A DNA stretch of 64,000 bases, taken from NCBI RefSeq assembly GCF_000497045.1, contig NW_015961950.1:481294-545293 (forward strand). Direction: 5' to 3'. The notes under the pieces are model-generated. The model saw nothing but the letters and a program-made list of their open reading frames with translations, had not been told where the DNA came from and ran no database searches. Source of the stretch: Kalmanozyma brasiliensis GHG001 (lineage: Eukaryota > Basidiomycota > Ustilaginomycetes > Ustilaginales). The translations under genes and the position numbers were made by a program. Every line of letters begins with the position of its first letter. Position 1 is the stretch's first letter. Positions 41,353 to 52,098 of this stretch are shown piece after piece.

Positions 41353-44300
41353 CTATGACAGAGGCACAAAGTTCTCCCTCTCGACCCAGCCCGTCACGCC
41401 GTGCTCCGAGCTGCCAAACAGATGCGTCTTGTCCTGGTCGAGCACCCTGAACAGATCTCCCACCTCATAGTCGATGAATAGGTATCCGTTCTTGGTCGTC
41501 CCCTTCAGTCGCGCCGGACTGTTCGCAACCGCAGCCATGGTCCCCATCGCCGCCGCCGCTGACGATGACGAGCCCATGCGCGCCTTCGCAGCCTTCCGTC
41601 CTCCTTCCGCCTGCTCGCTGAGCCCGCGCGTCGAAGCCGAAGTGAACACCGCGTCCGACTGGCTGAAGAAGCCCGAGTTGAACGTGAGCGCTGGCAGCGT
41701 GGGAGCGGCGACAGCGTCGCTCGTCGTGTCGGGCGTGTGCTTGCTGACCGGCGTGGGCGGGTCCGAACTGGTGCTGACTTCGAAGCTCTCATTGGCCGTG
41801 TCGAACGACTGCGACCCTTTGCGCGAGCCTGCGGACGGCGCACCGCTCACCGAGCGCAGCAGTCCGATCAGCCCGCCAGATTTGGCCGTTCGCAGAGACG
41901 GACGCTGATCAATGCCTCCCGGCACGGAGCCGATGGGAGCGGGCGAACCAAGCAACGGTGCCTGACGCAGCTGAGGTGAGAGCGATGCGCGACCTTGCGA
42001 TCCGAGGGGCGGAGTGCTGAACGCGGCCGGACTGGCTCTCTCGCTCATGGGCGTCAACAGCTCTTCCGATCCTGCGCCGGTGATGGACTCGATCTGCTGG
42101 CTCATGCTCGTAGCGTCGGGTACCATCGAGGCGAATTCCGGGTCGGGTAGCGCACGATCCGACTGCAGTGGCGAAAAGTGATTCGTGCTGGCAGGACTGA
42201 TGTTGCTCGCGGTGAGCAGCTCGTTGTCGACGCTCAACGATGTCGATCGAGAGCGGCGGTTACTGGTCGTGCCCTGGATGATGCCCAAGGACTCGGCGAA
42301 TCCTGCCATGTTGCTGTGCAGCGGCCAGAAGATCTTGACCGGGTTGACGTGGCCCATGGATCGCTCGTCCGTCTCCTCATTGATCGCGATGTCCGTATTG
42401 CCCTCAGGACCGTAGGTCTGCCAGAAGCCGATCAGCGCCTGCTGCACGCGTAGGTGATACGAAGCTTGCGTCCGTGCCAACGACTCGATGCAGAGGTCCA
42501 GCAGAGTCTGCACGCCATAGTTGAACTGGGGCAGCTCGTTCATCAGCTGCGTGTGCAGCGCGACAAAGGCGTTGGCGCTCTCTGTGAGCTTCTTGTCCAC
42601 CGCCTTGGCACCACCGCGGGCGATCTCGGTCCTGTACCGCGTATAGTCTGGCTCGCGATCGTCACGTTTGGCAAGAACCGCTTGCGGCAGAGTGAACATG
42701 GCCGAGATGCGCTGAATGGCGGGCTTGAGGCCTTTACTGATTTCCGCGTCCAGCTGCGTCCAGTATGCTTTGAGCAGGGTGCCCTCGACGAGCTCAGCGA
42801 ACGCGCGCAGACGAAGCTCGGCCTCGGTGCGCGCGGCGACCTCCTCGACTGCATATGCACGGCCCCACTGTTCCAGCATTCTGAGCTGCGTGACGTGAAC
42901 ATCCTTGACGCTGGACGACCAGCCGATGCATCGTCTAGCAAACGCCCCCGTCGACTTCTCCAACTGCCGGAACTGCACCACGAGCGCCTTGTACTGGCCA
43001 TCGTCGGCCAGGATGTCCTCTGCTGGCCCCAGCACGAGCTTCTTCACCTTCTCCTGACGACGCAGTAGCTTCTTGGTGGCGCCGTGCTGCATGCGTTGGC
43101 TGGTCGTGCGCTTGGTCGTCTTGCCGCTGACAATTTGCTCAACGAGGTCTTTGCGTTTCTTGACCTCGTTGATGTTGTCTGCGACCTTCTGAATCTCCAC
43201 CGAGGCTGCGGAGAGGCTCTCCGAGTCCGGATGCTTGGCGCTCGTCGACGCCAGGATCTGAGAGAGGAGCAAGGGGTACTTGAGCACTCGCTGAACGGGT
43301 TTGATTAGCAGTGACGACAGATCCCATGCATTCGTGTACGCCCGCGCAGCCCGAGTGCATTCACTGAGGAAGGAGCCGACCTTTGGCTGTGTGCTCAGCA
43401 GCTCTTGCAACCTAGCCATGGAAACCTCGTGCCGCGAGCAGTAGGCCGAGTAGACCTGCTCGATACGCGGCATCATTTTGAGGAAGACCTGTCCAACTCG
43501 ATCCGTCTCTGACTCTTCGTTGACTTGACCTTGTGCGAGCAGCTGAGCGGCCTCTTCAGCGGTACCGTTGCAGATCCTGCCCACAGCATCTTCGAGCAAC
43601 ACGACCATCTCGTCTGCGAAAGCGGCACAAGCTTCTAGTTGCGCGAAGATGATGCGCACGTCGCTCGCGCTGAACGGTGCTTCGGCCGGGACCGCTGTGA
43701 GACCTTCCGCTGAACCAGCAAACGACGGCGAGAGAATGCCGGTGGTGGTCGAAAGAGACGGTGTGCCAGACACAGACGAGTAAGGAGATGCGTTCGAGCT
43801 TGCTGCACTCGTTGCTGTGCCGGGAATCAAGTTGGTGCCTGACAGTGGTGACAAGACGGGCCCGTCGATTGAGAATTGTGACGGAATACCACTTGCCAGT
43901 GCGGGATGACCGGACAGGTTCAAGTGACTGGCATCCGGGGTATAGGAGCTGTGCGAAGAGACCGTGTACATCGACGAGCGATTGCTTGGATTGCTCGAGG
44001 TGAACGAGGCCGATGACGCAGTCTGATTAGCCGAGCTCGGACTGGCAGGTGCTGCGTTGGCTGGCGTATCGGCAGACGAATGTCGGAAGAGGATCCTCTG
44101 AGGCGGTGCGCCTCTACCTAATGGGGCGCCGGAACCAAGAGCAGACACGCCGCCGCGCTGTTGCGGATGTGAGGCTGGAGTCTGCGCGGAGGATTCCGGT
44201 GAAGCAAGCTGCGAAAAGACGCTGGCCGATCGAACGCTCAGAGGCGAAAGCGGGGCGGTGATACCGGCCCTCATCTTCGCTCTGACCAGGTAGATGTCTC

Positions 44301-47300
44301 TAGCCACAGCGAGGTCTGATGCATACGTCCTTTCTGTCTCGAGAAGCTCGCGAAGAACAAACCACCGCTTGACAAGCCGCTTCTGCTCCACCGAGAGATC
44401 GTCTTGCGGGATGGACCAAGACGGCTGAGCGAAGCTGGCGCTTCGCGGTTTGAAGCCTCCTTGACCGTTGAATCCCAACTGCGGCGTCATAGCCGGCGAC
44501 AAGAGGTCACGAGCTGTACCGCCTGAAGATATCACCGAGCGTGCTAGGCTGCCTGAGCTTTCGGGACGACGGTGCATGTCTCGGCTGCTGGAGATGCTGG
44601 GAGTGCGAGGCGGGACGCCTGTCGCAGCATCGAGGTCAAAGGCAGACGACCTGGGACTGACGGAGTTCGCGTAGTTGGCAGCATTGTCGGCAGCGGCTTC
44701 GCCTTCGAGCGGTCCGTCGTACAGTCTGCGAATGACGGGTCGTGGTGTCGAGTCCGCCTTCTTGGACTTGCTGCTCCTTCCGAGGCGGAATGTTCCCGAG
44801 CTCGGGATATTCGAGCCCGAATCGCTGCTGCCTTCTCGATGGGCAAAGTCTCGGGCAAAGGCAAACATCTTGCTTCCTGCTCCGTCTTTCTTCTTCTTGG
44901 TCCCCGAAGAGGTCTCTGAGTTCAAGGAAGTGGTCGAAGCGCCTGGCCCAGCAGATGAGCGAAGATCGGGCAGCAGAAGGGAAGCGTCGCTGGGAGAGCG
45001 CTCGTGCCTTGCCATCTTGCCACCTGTATAGGTCTCGGCTGAAGGCGCTCGCATAAGTTGCTGAGAGCGGGCATAAGGCGATTGCCCGGGCGAGGGTGAG
45101 CCGCTGCCATTCGCCCACCTCGGTGACCTGGAGGAAAGGTGTGCCGGAGGTGCATCGTGTGGTCTGGCGAGGTCTCGAGAGCGGAAATAGTCTCCAGCGT
45201 TCTGCCTGTCTTTCGGCGACGGTTGCAACGAGCCCGAGGTGGGCGTTCCGAAGTCGACTAAGGATGGACTCGAGGCCGACGACGAGATTGGGTCGACAGG
45301 CGGCCCGAGGAGGTGTGCATCGGTTACCGTGGTCATGGGATGACCCGTAAAGACGCCAGATGTGCTGACCGAGGCCGGAGAATCACCAGAGATCAAAGGC
45401 GTACCCGTCGTACTGGCCCCGGACGGCCGCTGCTTGCGCAGAGGGTTCTTCGGCGGAAGACCAGGGCGCTTGCCATCGATGGGCGAGGCGCTGACGTCGG
45501 CAGCGATAGGTGCACCCACGCCTGATTCGAAGCGTGCCACCTGCGTCTTGTCCGGCGTACTGTAGACTGCGCCTTCTTCCGAAATGGCGTGGGCTGCCAT
45601 GAGGATGTCACGAAGACTGGACAGCGAGTTCGAATACGCGTGTCCTGCCTCGCTTGTCTTTGGCCGGATCGTCCTTTGTGCCTCGCGACTCGTAGATGGT
45701 GCTCCCGCGGACGGAGAGGCAGCAAGCGACGGACTGGTTTGCGTGGTGAGCGGTCGACGCATTGTGCTCCGAGCAGGCGAGCTGGTCGTCCTTGGTTGGA
45801 TGTGAGGGGCGTGCGAGCTTGGGGACCCAGACAGAGGCCTTTGGCGAGGAGACTTTGATCCATCGACGAGCAACGAGGGCAAGGTGGTTTGGCTCGGGCC
45901 CATATGCGAAGATGGCGAAGGCGATGATTCAACCCTCCCAGTAGAATGACTGACGCTGCTGCTCCTCGAGATCCGACTCCCACCGTCGATCTCGCGAGTC
46001 GATCTTGCAGGAGATTGGCCCGCGACGCCATCGACCCCATCGTCATAGCGTGCAGAGCTTGAGATACGTCTCTCGCGCTGCGAAACTCCTGTTCTGTAAC
46101 TCTGCGACTGCGATCGCCTCAACTTGGGAGAAGCCTCGAGATCGTGCTCCGTAACCGCCGGTAAGAGAGCGAGAGCGTCCTGCCCCTGGTCAGAGTTCGC
46201 CGATGTTCCTGGACGGCGATGCGATGTCGATCCAGTAACTTCTAAATCCATGAGGTCGGAAGTGGATCCGGTATACTGGATGCCTCTGCGTCCGCTCACT
46301 TGCTTATAAGAGGACGCCTTCCTCGACGAAGTCTCTGCGTCAGACCCGCTCGGCGGATCGAGGGGCGAAGGCGGAACCGATGTGGCGACTGAGGTGGTGG
46401 AGTCGGAATTCATGGACGACACAGAAGGACGAGACTTGACAAAGGAAGACTTGTCCTTGAACCGAATCGTCTTTCGGAGGAGACTGGAAGCGCTGCTGGA
46501 TTTAGGGCGGTTGTCTTCGCCGGTCCCCTCGTCCGGGTCGTCAGCAGGATCGCGGTCGTGAGCATGGGAAGCTTGCACAGAGCTGGGAGAAGGCAGACCC
46601 GATTCCACAAGGTTGAGATCGCTTTGTGAAGCTTCGGAGTGGACGGAGGGTGTGAAGCGTGAAGATTTGGGCGAAGAGGTCTCTGTGCCCGAGTCGAAAG
46701 ACGAAGCGGATGGCGATGCGACCTTTGGAGATTTGAGACCAAAGATGCGCGAACGCAGGCTGAGCTTGGACGTGGCGGGTGCAAGCGTCTTGTTACCGAG
46801 GCTGGGATTCAAGAGGGCGTCTTTTGAATCTGTTGACTGGTGTGCGGCGGAAGATGGAGCAGCGCTTGTCGGGGAGCGCGGAATGGCGGCTCGAGATGAG
46901 CTAGCGTTGCTCTTTGAGCGCGAGCGGCCAGAGGCCCCAGAGTCGGAAAGTGTCAAGGCGACATTGGCGGACCTGAAGGTAGTTATCGAGCGCGGCGGAG
47001 AGCTGACAGCATGAGGCGCAGCGCTTTTCGAATCTGCGCGAGCCTCTCGAGCCTTTGTATCTCTGCTTTGGGAGGAAAGCTGACGCGAGCGACCGGAGCT
47101 TGACTGCCAAGAATAGAGTTCGGTCGAGTCGCGTTGTCGCTGCTTGTTCGTGGGGGAATCGTTCCCGATGGAGTGCCTTTTGACGGAACGATCGGAAAGG
47201 TCACGATAGGCGGATGGAGGAGACGCAGCCGTGTCTTTGGACGGTCGAGAACGAGAAGAGCCATTGACTCTTGGCACGCTAGAAGAGAAGTCGAGCAGTG

Positions 47301-47886
47301 GCTTGAAGTGACCCGAGGAGGGCGAAGATTGGTGAGATCCACGAGCATGATCGACCTGGATGCTTCCTTGACGGGATTGACGTGAAGATGTCAAGGGTGC
47401 CTCGTAGGAGGAGTAAAAGGAGACGGGCGAGACGTTGCGCTCGCCATCGTCGTTGGGTGAGAGACGTCGAGCTCTCTGCCGTGGCGTGGATGGACCTGCG
47501 CGTGAGCTGCTGCCATAAGAGAGAATTGACTCCCTGTCCGAGAGTGGGCTGGCTGTATCAGAGGCTGCGGCGAAGGCGGAGGATCTCGAGCTGCGACGAT
47601 GGCGTGCGTTGTCCGGCGGGGCAGAAGAGCCAGCAGCAGCTTCTGCCGCGCCAGAAGCGGAATTGGCTGCGAAGAGCAGACCAGTGGGCTGGGATGGCCT
47701 CCTTCCGGGGGGAGATGTAGCGAGGTGGGAAGGAGACAGGCCGCGGTGAGCGCGGGGCGTTGCCTCGGAGAGTTTTGAATGCGAGGAAGCGGGATCAGAT
47801 CGAGGCGAAGACAGTGTGACGACGTGGCTCGCTTGGCGAGCTAGCTGGATGTGATCGAAAGAGGGAGGTGGTATCACTGAGTGCAC
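41353..47886 (-). CDS. very large Rho GEF with DH, BAR and SH3 domains; 5' end unresolved
   Basis: About 2177 codons. Residues 1 to about 1150 are a Ser/Pro/Arg-rich disordered region. The DH domain begins near 1165 (RWFVLRELLETERTYASDL), is interrupted by a Ser-rich insert of about 230 residues, and resumes at FSASDVRIIFAQLEACAAFADEM to end near 1585 after LLIKPVQRVLKYPLLL. A BAR-like helical domain follows (about 1595-1830) in place of a PH domain. A C-terminal SH3 (YEVGDLFRVLDQD...GVTGWVERENF) ends the protein. DH-BAR proteins such as fission yeast Gef1 and animal Tuba activate Cdc42/Rho at curved membranes. The first in-frame ATG is codon 492 (46413), yet the frame is open far upstream to a stop at 48007-48009, so the start is probably in another exon or is non-AUG. 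Confidence 0.82.
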   Translation of the reverse strand: MHSVIPPPSFDHIQLARQASHVVTLSSPRSDPASSHSKLSEATPRAHRGLSPSHLATSPPGRRPSQPTGLLFAANSASGAAEAAAGSSAPPDNARHRRSSRSSAFAAASDTASPLSDRESILSYGSSSRAGPSTPRQRARRLSPNDDGERNVSPVSFYSSYEAPLTSSRQSRQGSIQVDHARGSHQSSPSSGHFKPLLDFSSSVPRVNGSSRSRPSKDTAASPPSAYRDLSDRSVKRHSIGNDSPTNKQRQRDSTELYSWQSSSGRSRQLSSQSRDTKAREARADSKSAAPHAVSSPPRSITTFRSANVALTLSDSGASGRSRSKSNASSSRAAIPRSPTSAAPSSAAHQSTDSKDALLNPSLGNKTLAPATSKLSLRSRIFGLKSPKVASPSASSFDSGTETSSPKSSRFTPSVHSEASQSDLNLVESGLPSPSSVQASHAHDRDPADDPDEGTGEDNRPKSSSASSLLRKTIRFKDKSSFVKSRPSVSSMNSDSTTSVATSVPPSPLDPPSGSDAETSSRKASSYKQVSGRRGIQYTGSTSDLMDLEVTGSTSHRRPGTSANSDQGQDALALLPAVTEHDLEASPKLRRSQSQSYRTGVSQRERRISSSARYDDGVDGVAGQSPARSTREIDGGSRISRSSSVSHSTGRVESSPSPSSHMGPSQTTLPSLLVDGSKSPRQRPLSGSPSSHAPHIQPRTTSSPARSTMRRPLTTQTSPSLAASPSAGAPSTSREAQRTIRPKTSEAGHAYSNSLSSLRDILMAAHAISEEGAVYSTPDKTQVARFESGVGAPIAADVSASPIDGKRPGLPPKNPLRKQRPSGASTTGTPLISGDSPASVSTSGVFTGHPMTTVTDAHLLGPPVDPISSSASSPSLVDFGTPTSGSLQPSPKDRQNAGDYFRSRDLARPHDAPPAHLSSRSPRWANGSGSPSPGQSPYARSQQLMRAPSAETYTGGKMARHERSPSDASLLLPDLRSSAGPGASTTSLNSETSSGTKKKKDGAGSKMFAFARDFAHREGSSDSGSNIPSSGTFRLGRSSKSKKADSTPRPVIRRLYDGPLEGEAAADNAANYANSVSPRSSAFDLDAATGVPPRTPSISSSRDMHRRPESSGSLARSVISSGGTARDLLSPAMTPQLGFNGQGGFKPRSASFAQPSWSIPQDDLSVEQKRLVKRWFVLRELLETERTYASDLAVARDIYLVRAKMRAGITAPLSPLSVRSASVFSQLASPESSAQTPASHPQQRGGVSALGSGAPLGRGAPPQRILFRHSSADTPANAAPASPSSANQTASSASFTSSNPSNRSSMYTVSSHSSYTPDASHLNLSGHPALASGIPSQFSIDGPVLSPLSGTNLIPGTATSAASSNASPYSSVSGTPSLSTTTGILSPSFAGSAEGLTAVPAEAPFSASDVRIIFAQLEACAAFADEMVVLLEDAVGRICNGTAEEAAQLLAQGQVNEESETDRVGQVFLKMMPRIEQVYSAYCSRHEVSMARLQELLSTQPKVGSFLSECTRAARAYTNAWDLSSLLIKPVQRVLKYPLLLSQILASTSAKHPDSESLSAASVEIQKVADNINEVKKRKDLVEQIVSGKTTKRTTSQRMQHGATKKLLRRQEKVKKLVLGPAEDILADDGQYKALVVQFRQLEKSTGAFARRCIGWSSSVKDVHVTQLRMLEQWGRAYAVEEVAARTEAELRLRAFAELVEGTLLKAYWTQLDAEISKGLKPAIQRISAMFTLPQAVLAKRDDREPDYTRYRTEIARGGAKAVDKKLTESANAFVALHTQLMNELPQFNYGVQTLLDLCIESLARTQASYHLRVQQALIGFWQTYGPEGNTDIAINEETDERSMGHVNPVKIFWPLHSNMAGFAESLGIIQGTTSNRRSRSTSLSVDNELLTASNISPASTNHFSPLQSDRALPDPEFASMVPDATSMSQQIESITGAGSEELLTPMSERASPAAFSTPPLGSQGRASLSPQLRQAPLLGSPAPIGSVPGGIDQRPSLRTAKSGGLIGLLRSVSGAPSAGSRKGSQSFDTANESFEVSTSSDPPTPVSKHTPDTTSDAVAAPTLPALTFNSGFFSQSDAVFTSASTRGLSEQAEGGRKAAKARMGSSSSAAAAMGTMAAVANSPARLKGTTKNGYLFIDYEVGDLFRVLDQDKTHLFGSSEHGVTGWVERENFVPLS

Positions 47887-48694
47887 GGGGACAACGGTGC
47901 CTTGCCGTTCTATGAACTTGAGCTGGGTTGATTCAGTGCCATGACAGGGCTTATCTTCGTAGCGTCGAATGGCTGTCGAAGGCCGAAGGTGGTCGGATGC
48001 TGATGGTCAGTGCGCAGTCGATGTGAGAGAGATCTGGGTATGTGGAAAGAGGAGAGACGATGCAAAGTCGAAGTGAAGATGAGGATGGTGATGGAGATGG
48101 TGGAGCAAGTTGGCCCCTCTTTGTCGGAAAGCAGCTGAAACGCCGGCGCAGGATCCGATTTGGCGATTTTGGCGAGTGCTAGATCGGGACTGAGACAGGT
48201 CTAAAAAAGGGGTCCTACGCCCGCTCAAGCTCAGCGCTCAGTCTCGGCCTCGGCCTATGCAGTTGAAATCCATGCAATACCGCCTTGGGAGCTTGGCAAT
48301 CACGAGCAGGCCGCAAACAATCCAACCCGACTTTGATCCATGCGTGTAGATGGAGCGCCGCCTGCATTTAAATGTCGATCATTGCTCAGATGCGCCGGCA
48401 ATCTTATCGCGCCGCTCTACCAGTTTCACAGTCGAGCCGATCGCTGCAAGCCTTGCTTATTCCGAGAGAGAGAATGCGCGGAGCTGGAAGTCGTTATACA
48501 CCACCAAGAGATCAGTTGGGTGCATCGGACACCAACGACGACTTTGCCAGGCACTCGAAGAGAGATGAGCTGGTCTTCGGCTTGCCAACTGATGCGTTGG
48601 CTCCCTCTAGCGTCATCACGAGCGCATTGCTCTGGACCTACGTCGTAAGCGCGTGTGGTGCGATTCTAGCGACTGAGCATGGCATGTGGCTCTA
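47887..48694. other. intergenic region upstream of the Rho GEF
   Basis: About 800 bases between two leftward genes. It should contain the GEF promoter and any first exon. One ATG on the minus strand (at about 47943) opens a frame that stops after ten codons. Otherwise unremarkable. Confidence 0.4.
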
Positions 48695-50481
48695 CTACAA
48701 CTTGGCTTTCGCATTCGACGAACTTTTCGCCGCCATCTCGGCCTGCAGCAACTTGCGGATCTCCTTGCGCAAGATTTTGCCGCTGGCGCTGACGGGCACC
48801 TTATCCAAGATGCGAATCCCTCCACGCAGGTACTTGTGGTGCGACACTTTGGCCCGCACGTAGGCATCGATCTCCTCGACTACCTTGTTTTCGTTCTGCT
48901 GGCCTGTTTTGAGCTCAACGAATGCCAGTGGCAGCTCGGTGCCCTGCTGCTGATCGTATCGGCCGACGACGGCGGCTGCAGCAATGGCGGGGTGCGATAC
49001 AAGCACGCCTTCCAGCTCGGCGGGCGCCACTTGGAAGCCTTTGTATTTAATGAGCTCTTTGAGTCGGTCGACGATGCTGAACTCGCCCGTGCGTGGATCG
49101 ACAATCGCAATATCGCCAGTGCGAAGGTAGCCATCCTCGGTGAAGGTATCGCGTGTCGCCCCCGGGTTGCCGTAGTAGCCTTTGCACACTTGTGGGCCTT
49201 GGATGAGCAACTCGCCTCGCTCTCCTGGGCCCAGATACTCGCCCGTCTCGACGTCCCGGATGCGAGCCAACGTCGCAGGGTTCAGACCGCCGACAGAGCC
49301 AGATGGTTCGTCGCCAGGCAGTCCGAGGGCTCCCACCGTGGTTTCCGTCATGCCGAACGCTTGATTGACGCGTACACCCGTCTTCTGCATGAAGGCGCTC
49401 TGCGTCTCAAAGTCCAGCGGCGCTGCTCCACACATCGAGTGCGTGACGCTAGCAAAGGTTCCCTTGGTCGCACTTGGGTGCTTGGTGAGGAGCGTGAGGA
49501 CGGGAGGCACCAGAGCGATAAAGTTGACCTCGAGTTCCTTGACCAATCGGCAGTATGCTTCCGGCTGGAAGGGTCGGATGATGCTGGTGTGACCCCTTTT
49601 GCGAATCGGATAGTGCAGCATCAGGATCAATGCGTACGCATGAAAGAAGGGCAGGAAGTTCAACGTGCGAAACTGCGCCTGGGACCCATCGTCATTTCGT
49701 GGAAAGAAGGCTGGTGCGTGATGGAGGATCTCGACCATGTTGATCACGTTGTTGTGCGAGATCTCGACTGCCTTGGGCAGGCCAGTCGTGCCACTGCTGA
49801 AAGGTAGGTACGCAGTCTCGTCGATGTTTCTTGGAACGTGAGCGTTGGCTTGCTTGGCGGTGGCTTCGTCCACCATCAGTCCCTCCAGCGAGAGAACACC
49901 GTTGAACCCGAAGACATCGCCGTCTGTGATGATGATGGAATGGCTTCCTACACCAGCTTTTCCGAGCCGACTCATGGCGCGTGAAGGTGCAAAGATCTTC
50001 TTGGGCTTTGTGAGACGGACGACATGCTTGAGCTCGATCGGCAAATAGTCCGGATTGGCGAGCGCCACTCGAAGACCGGCGAACTGCGATGCAAGCAAGA
50101 CAATGGCGAAGTCGATCGAAGAGTGAAGGTACAGCAAGACCGTGTCGCCCGGCTTCAGTTTGCATTTGCTGGTCAAGCCCACGCCGAGTCGCTGCGCGTT
50201 CAACTTGAGGAGGCCGAGACTAGCAGCACAACGAGATCCAAGACGAAATCAGAACGTCAATGCATGCTGAAATGGACGTGCAAGAGCAACACAGGTACTT
50301 ACGAGATGGTCCTCCCACTGCCGCACTCTCTCAGTACCTCCTCCTGGTCACCGAAACTGATGGAGCCAAGGAGATACTCGTAGATGCATGACGCTGAAGC
50401 TGGGCTGTACGCCACGTCTGACTTGTAGATACCGGTCTTGGCATCGTACTGGGTGTATTTGCCGATCTTTTGTACCGTCAT
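48695..50481 (-). CDS. acyl-CoA synthetase, 4-coumarate:CoA ligase-like, peroxisomal
   Basis: Two exons: 50303-50481 (ATG at 50481) and 48695-50219, with an 83 nt intron at 50220-50302 (GTAAGT..CTGCTAG, CTGAT branch). The product is 567 aa. It activates a carboxylic acid with ATP and CoA through an acyl-adenylate. ANL-family motifs are in order: FSSGTTGLPKA near 200, FGMTETT, DGYLRTGDIA, VDRLKELIKYKGFQVAPAELE, and SASGKILRKEI with the catalytic Lys near 540. The C-terminal tripeptide AKL is a type-1 peroxisomal signal, pointing to fatty- or aryl-acid activation in peroxisomes. The 4CL-like subgroup is broad, so the acid is unknown. It lies next to a zinc alcohol dehydrogenase read the same way. 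Confidence 0.9.
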
Positions 50482-50899
50482 GGCGATTACTTTGGATAAT
50501 CCGAGTGGCGCTGGGCTGTCTGTTCGACGGTGATAGGGACGTCGTCAGTCGAGACTCTTTGAAGGAGAGGAGGATGGCTGCTCTATCGCACAAGTCTGCG
50601 AATGCAATGAAGGACAATAGCGAACGGCACTCGGGCCAATGCAAAGCCGGTTGCACTGTTCACCAAGCTCGGCGAGATGAAGCGCGCGGGAGGTGAGATT
50701 GAAAAATTAGAGCTCAAGGGGCCCCACACTCGGCAATTCCGCCATGACCTTCTTCGCGCCCATCCATTCGGACCGAGTCAAGACTATTCTTGAGTGCCGG
50801 TATTCTTTCAACGAGCACACTTTTTCTACGTACGATGCAATGATCCTTGGTGAATGGATTGCGCAAAATGGTAGCATTCAAAGCAGAGTGTTGTCCCTC
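50482..50899. other. intergenic region, promoter of the acyl-CoA synthetase gene
   Basis: About 420 bases between two leftward genes. No clear element. Confidence 0.45.
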
Positions 50900-52098
50900 T
50901 TACATCGTGAGGACAGCACGGAAGCGAGCCTTGTTGGCCATCATGTGCTCAAAGGCCTCGTTGGCCTTGGCAAGAGGGAAAGTCTCGCACATGCAGTCGA
51001 CACCGAATCTCTTACTGAACGCAACGGCATCCTCCGAGTCGAGCGCGTGACCCGAAGGCCAACCGTGCACCGAAATTCCCTTGGTGATCATGGCGACCGA
51101 GTTGACGGGGACGTCTCCGACGGCTGTATGCGGCAAAGGGTGCGTAATATAAGCAGATACACTTAGTCAGCATCAGCGGTACATAAATAGGCTAAACAGG
51201 CAGAGGCGAGATACGTACGTGCTAGGATCAGAAGCTTGCCCAATGGCTTGCAGCCGCCGACCAAGGGCGAGATGTGCTCCGGGTTGGGCGCAGTAGCGAC
51301 AATCAAGGCGGCACCACCCATCTTTTGGAGCGCCTCGGCGGCATTCTCGGCCTTGGTGTCGATATAGTCGCTGGCGCCGAGTTTCATGGCGAAATCCTTC
51401 TTGTCTGTGCCACGGGAAAGCGCGACGGTGCGGTAACCCATCTTGCTGGCATACTGGACCGCAAGGTGGCCTAGTCCACCCAGACCTTGAATGGCGACAA
51501 CTTCGCCCGGAGTGATGTTCATCTTGCGGATGCCGTTGTGGACCGTGACACCGGCGCACATAAGTGGCGCCATCTGCACGGCATCGCCGTCAGCGGGAAG
51601 ACGCACAGCAGACTCGGCTTGAAGCAGGCAGTATTCTGCGTCTGTTCCATGGCCCGGAGCGAAGAGCGAAGCGTCAGTTTCGATGAGAAGCAGGGTGGGT
51701 CAACACGGGTACAAAGAGGTCTACTCACATCCACCGTCACGAGTGACGCCGTTAATCTGGCCATTATCGCACATTTGGAAGAGGCCCTGGTTGCACTGAC
51801 GGCAAGTACCATCGTGACCACCGTGCCAAGCGCCGCCGACGCGGTCACCGTTCTTCCACTTTGTGACGTGAGAGCCTACCTCGACGACCTTGCCAACGAT
51901 CTCGTGACCAGGAATTCGGGGAAGCTCGCCGAAGCCGCCGGACTGAACGAGCGCGTCCGAATGGCAGACTCCGCAGGCTTCGACCTTGACGAGAATCTGA
52001 CCATCTTGTGGGTGCTTGAGCTCAACATCCTTGAGAGTCAGAGGCTGACCGGCCTTCTCAAAGACGGCGGCCTTGTACGTTTTGGGAAGGGACGACAT
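50900..52098 (-). CDS. zinc-dependent alcohol dehydrogenase, three exons
   Basis: Exons 51729-52098, 51219-51641 and 50900-51123, with introns of 87 nt (51642-51728, GTGAGT..CAG) and 95 nt (51124-51218, GTACGT..ACAG), both phase 1. Joined, they give 338 aa. Medium-chain dehydrogenase: catalytic zinc ligands Cys45 (GVCHSD), His65 (GHE) and Cys152. The structural-zinc loop HGGHDGTCRQCNQGLFQMC has three Cys, with an Asp in the first position, as in many fungal members. The coenzyme motif GLGGLGHLAVQYA is followed by ALSRG. It is a cytosolic alcohol/aldehyde oxidoreductase of the CAD/propanol-preferring type. Without splicing it would look like three unrelated fragments. Divergent from the ADH1-type gene at 53286. 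Confidence 0.9.

Noticed and set aside
48372..48863. Rightward frame of about 163 codons between the GEF and the acyl-CoA synthetase
   Set aside because: Its last third overlaps the acyl-CoA synthetase in antisense; the first two thirds have no recognisable domain or neighbouring support.
48686..49807. 373-codon rightward frame opposite the acyl-CoA synthetase
   Set aside because: Antisense shadow of a gene with all ANL motifs.
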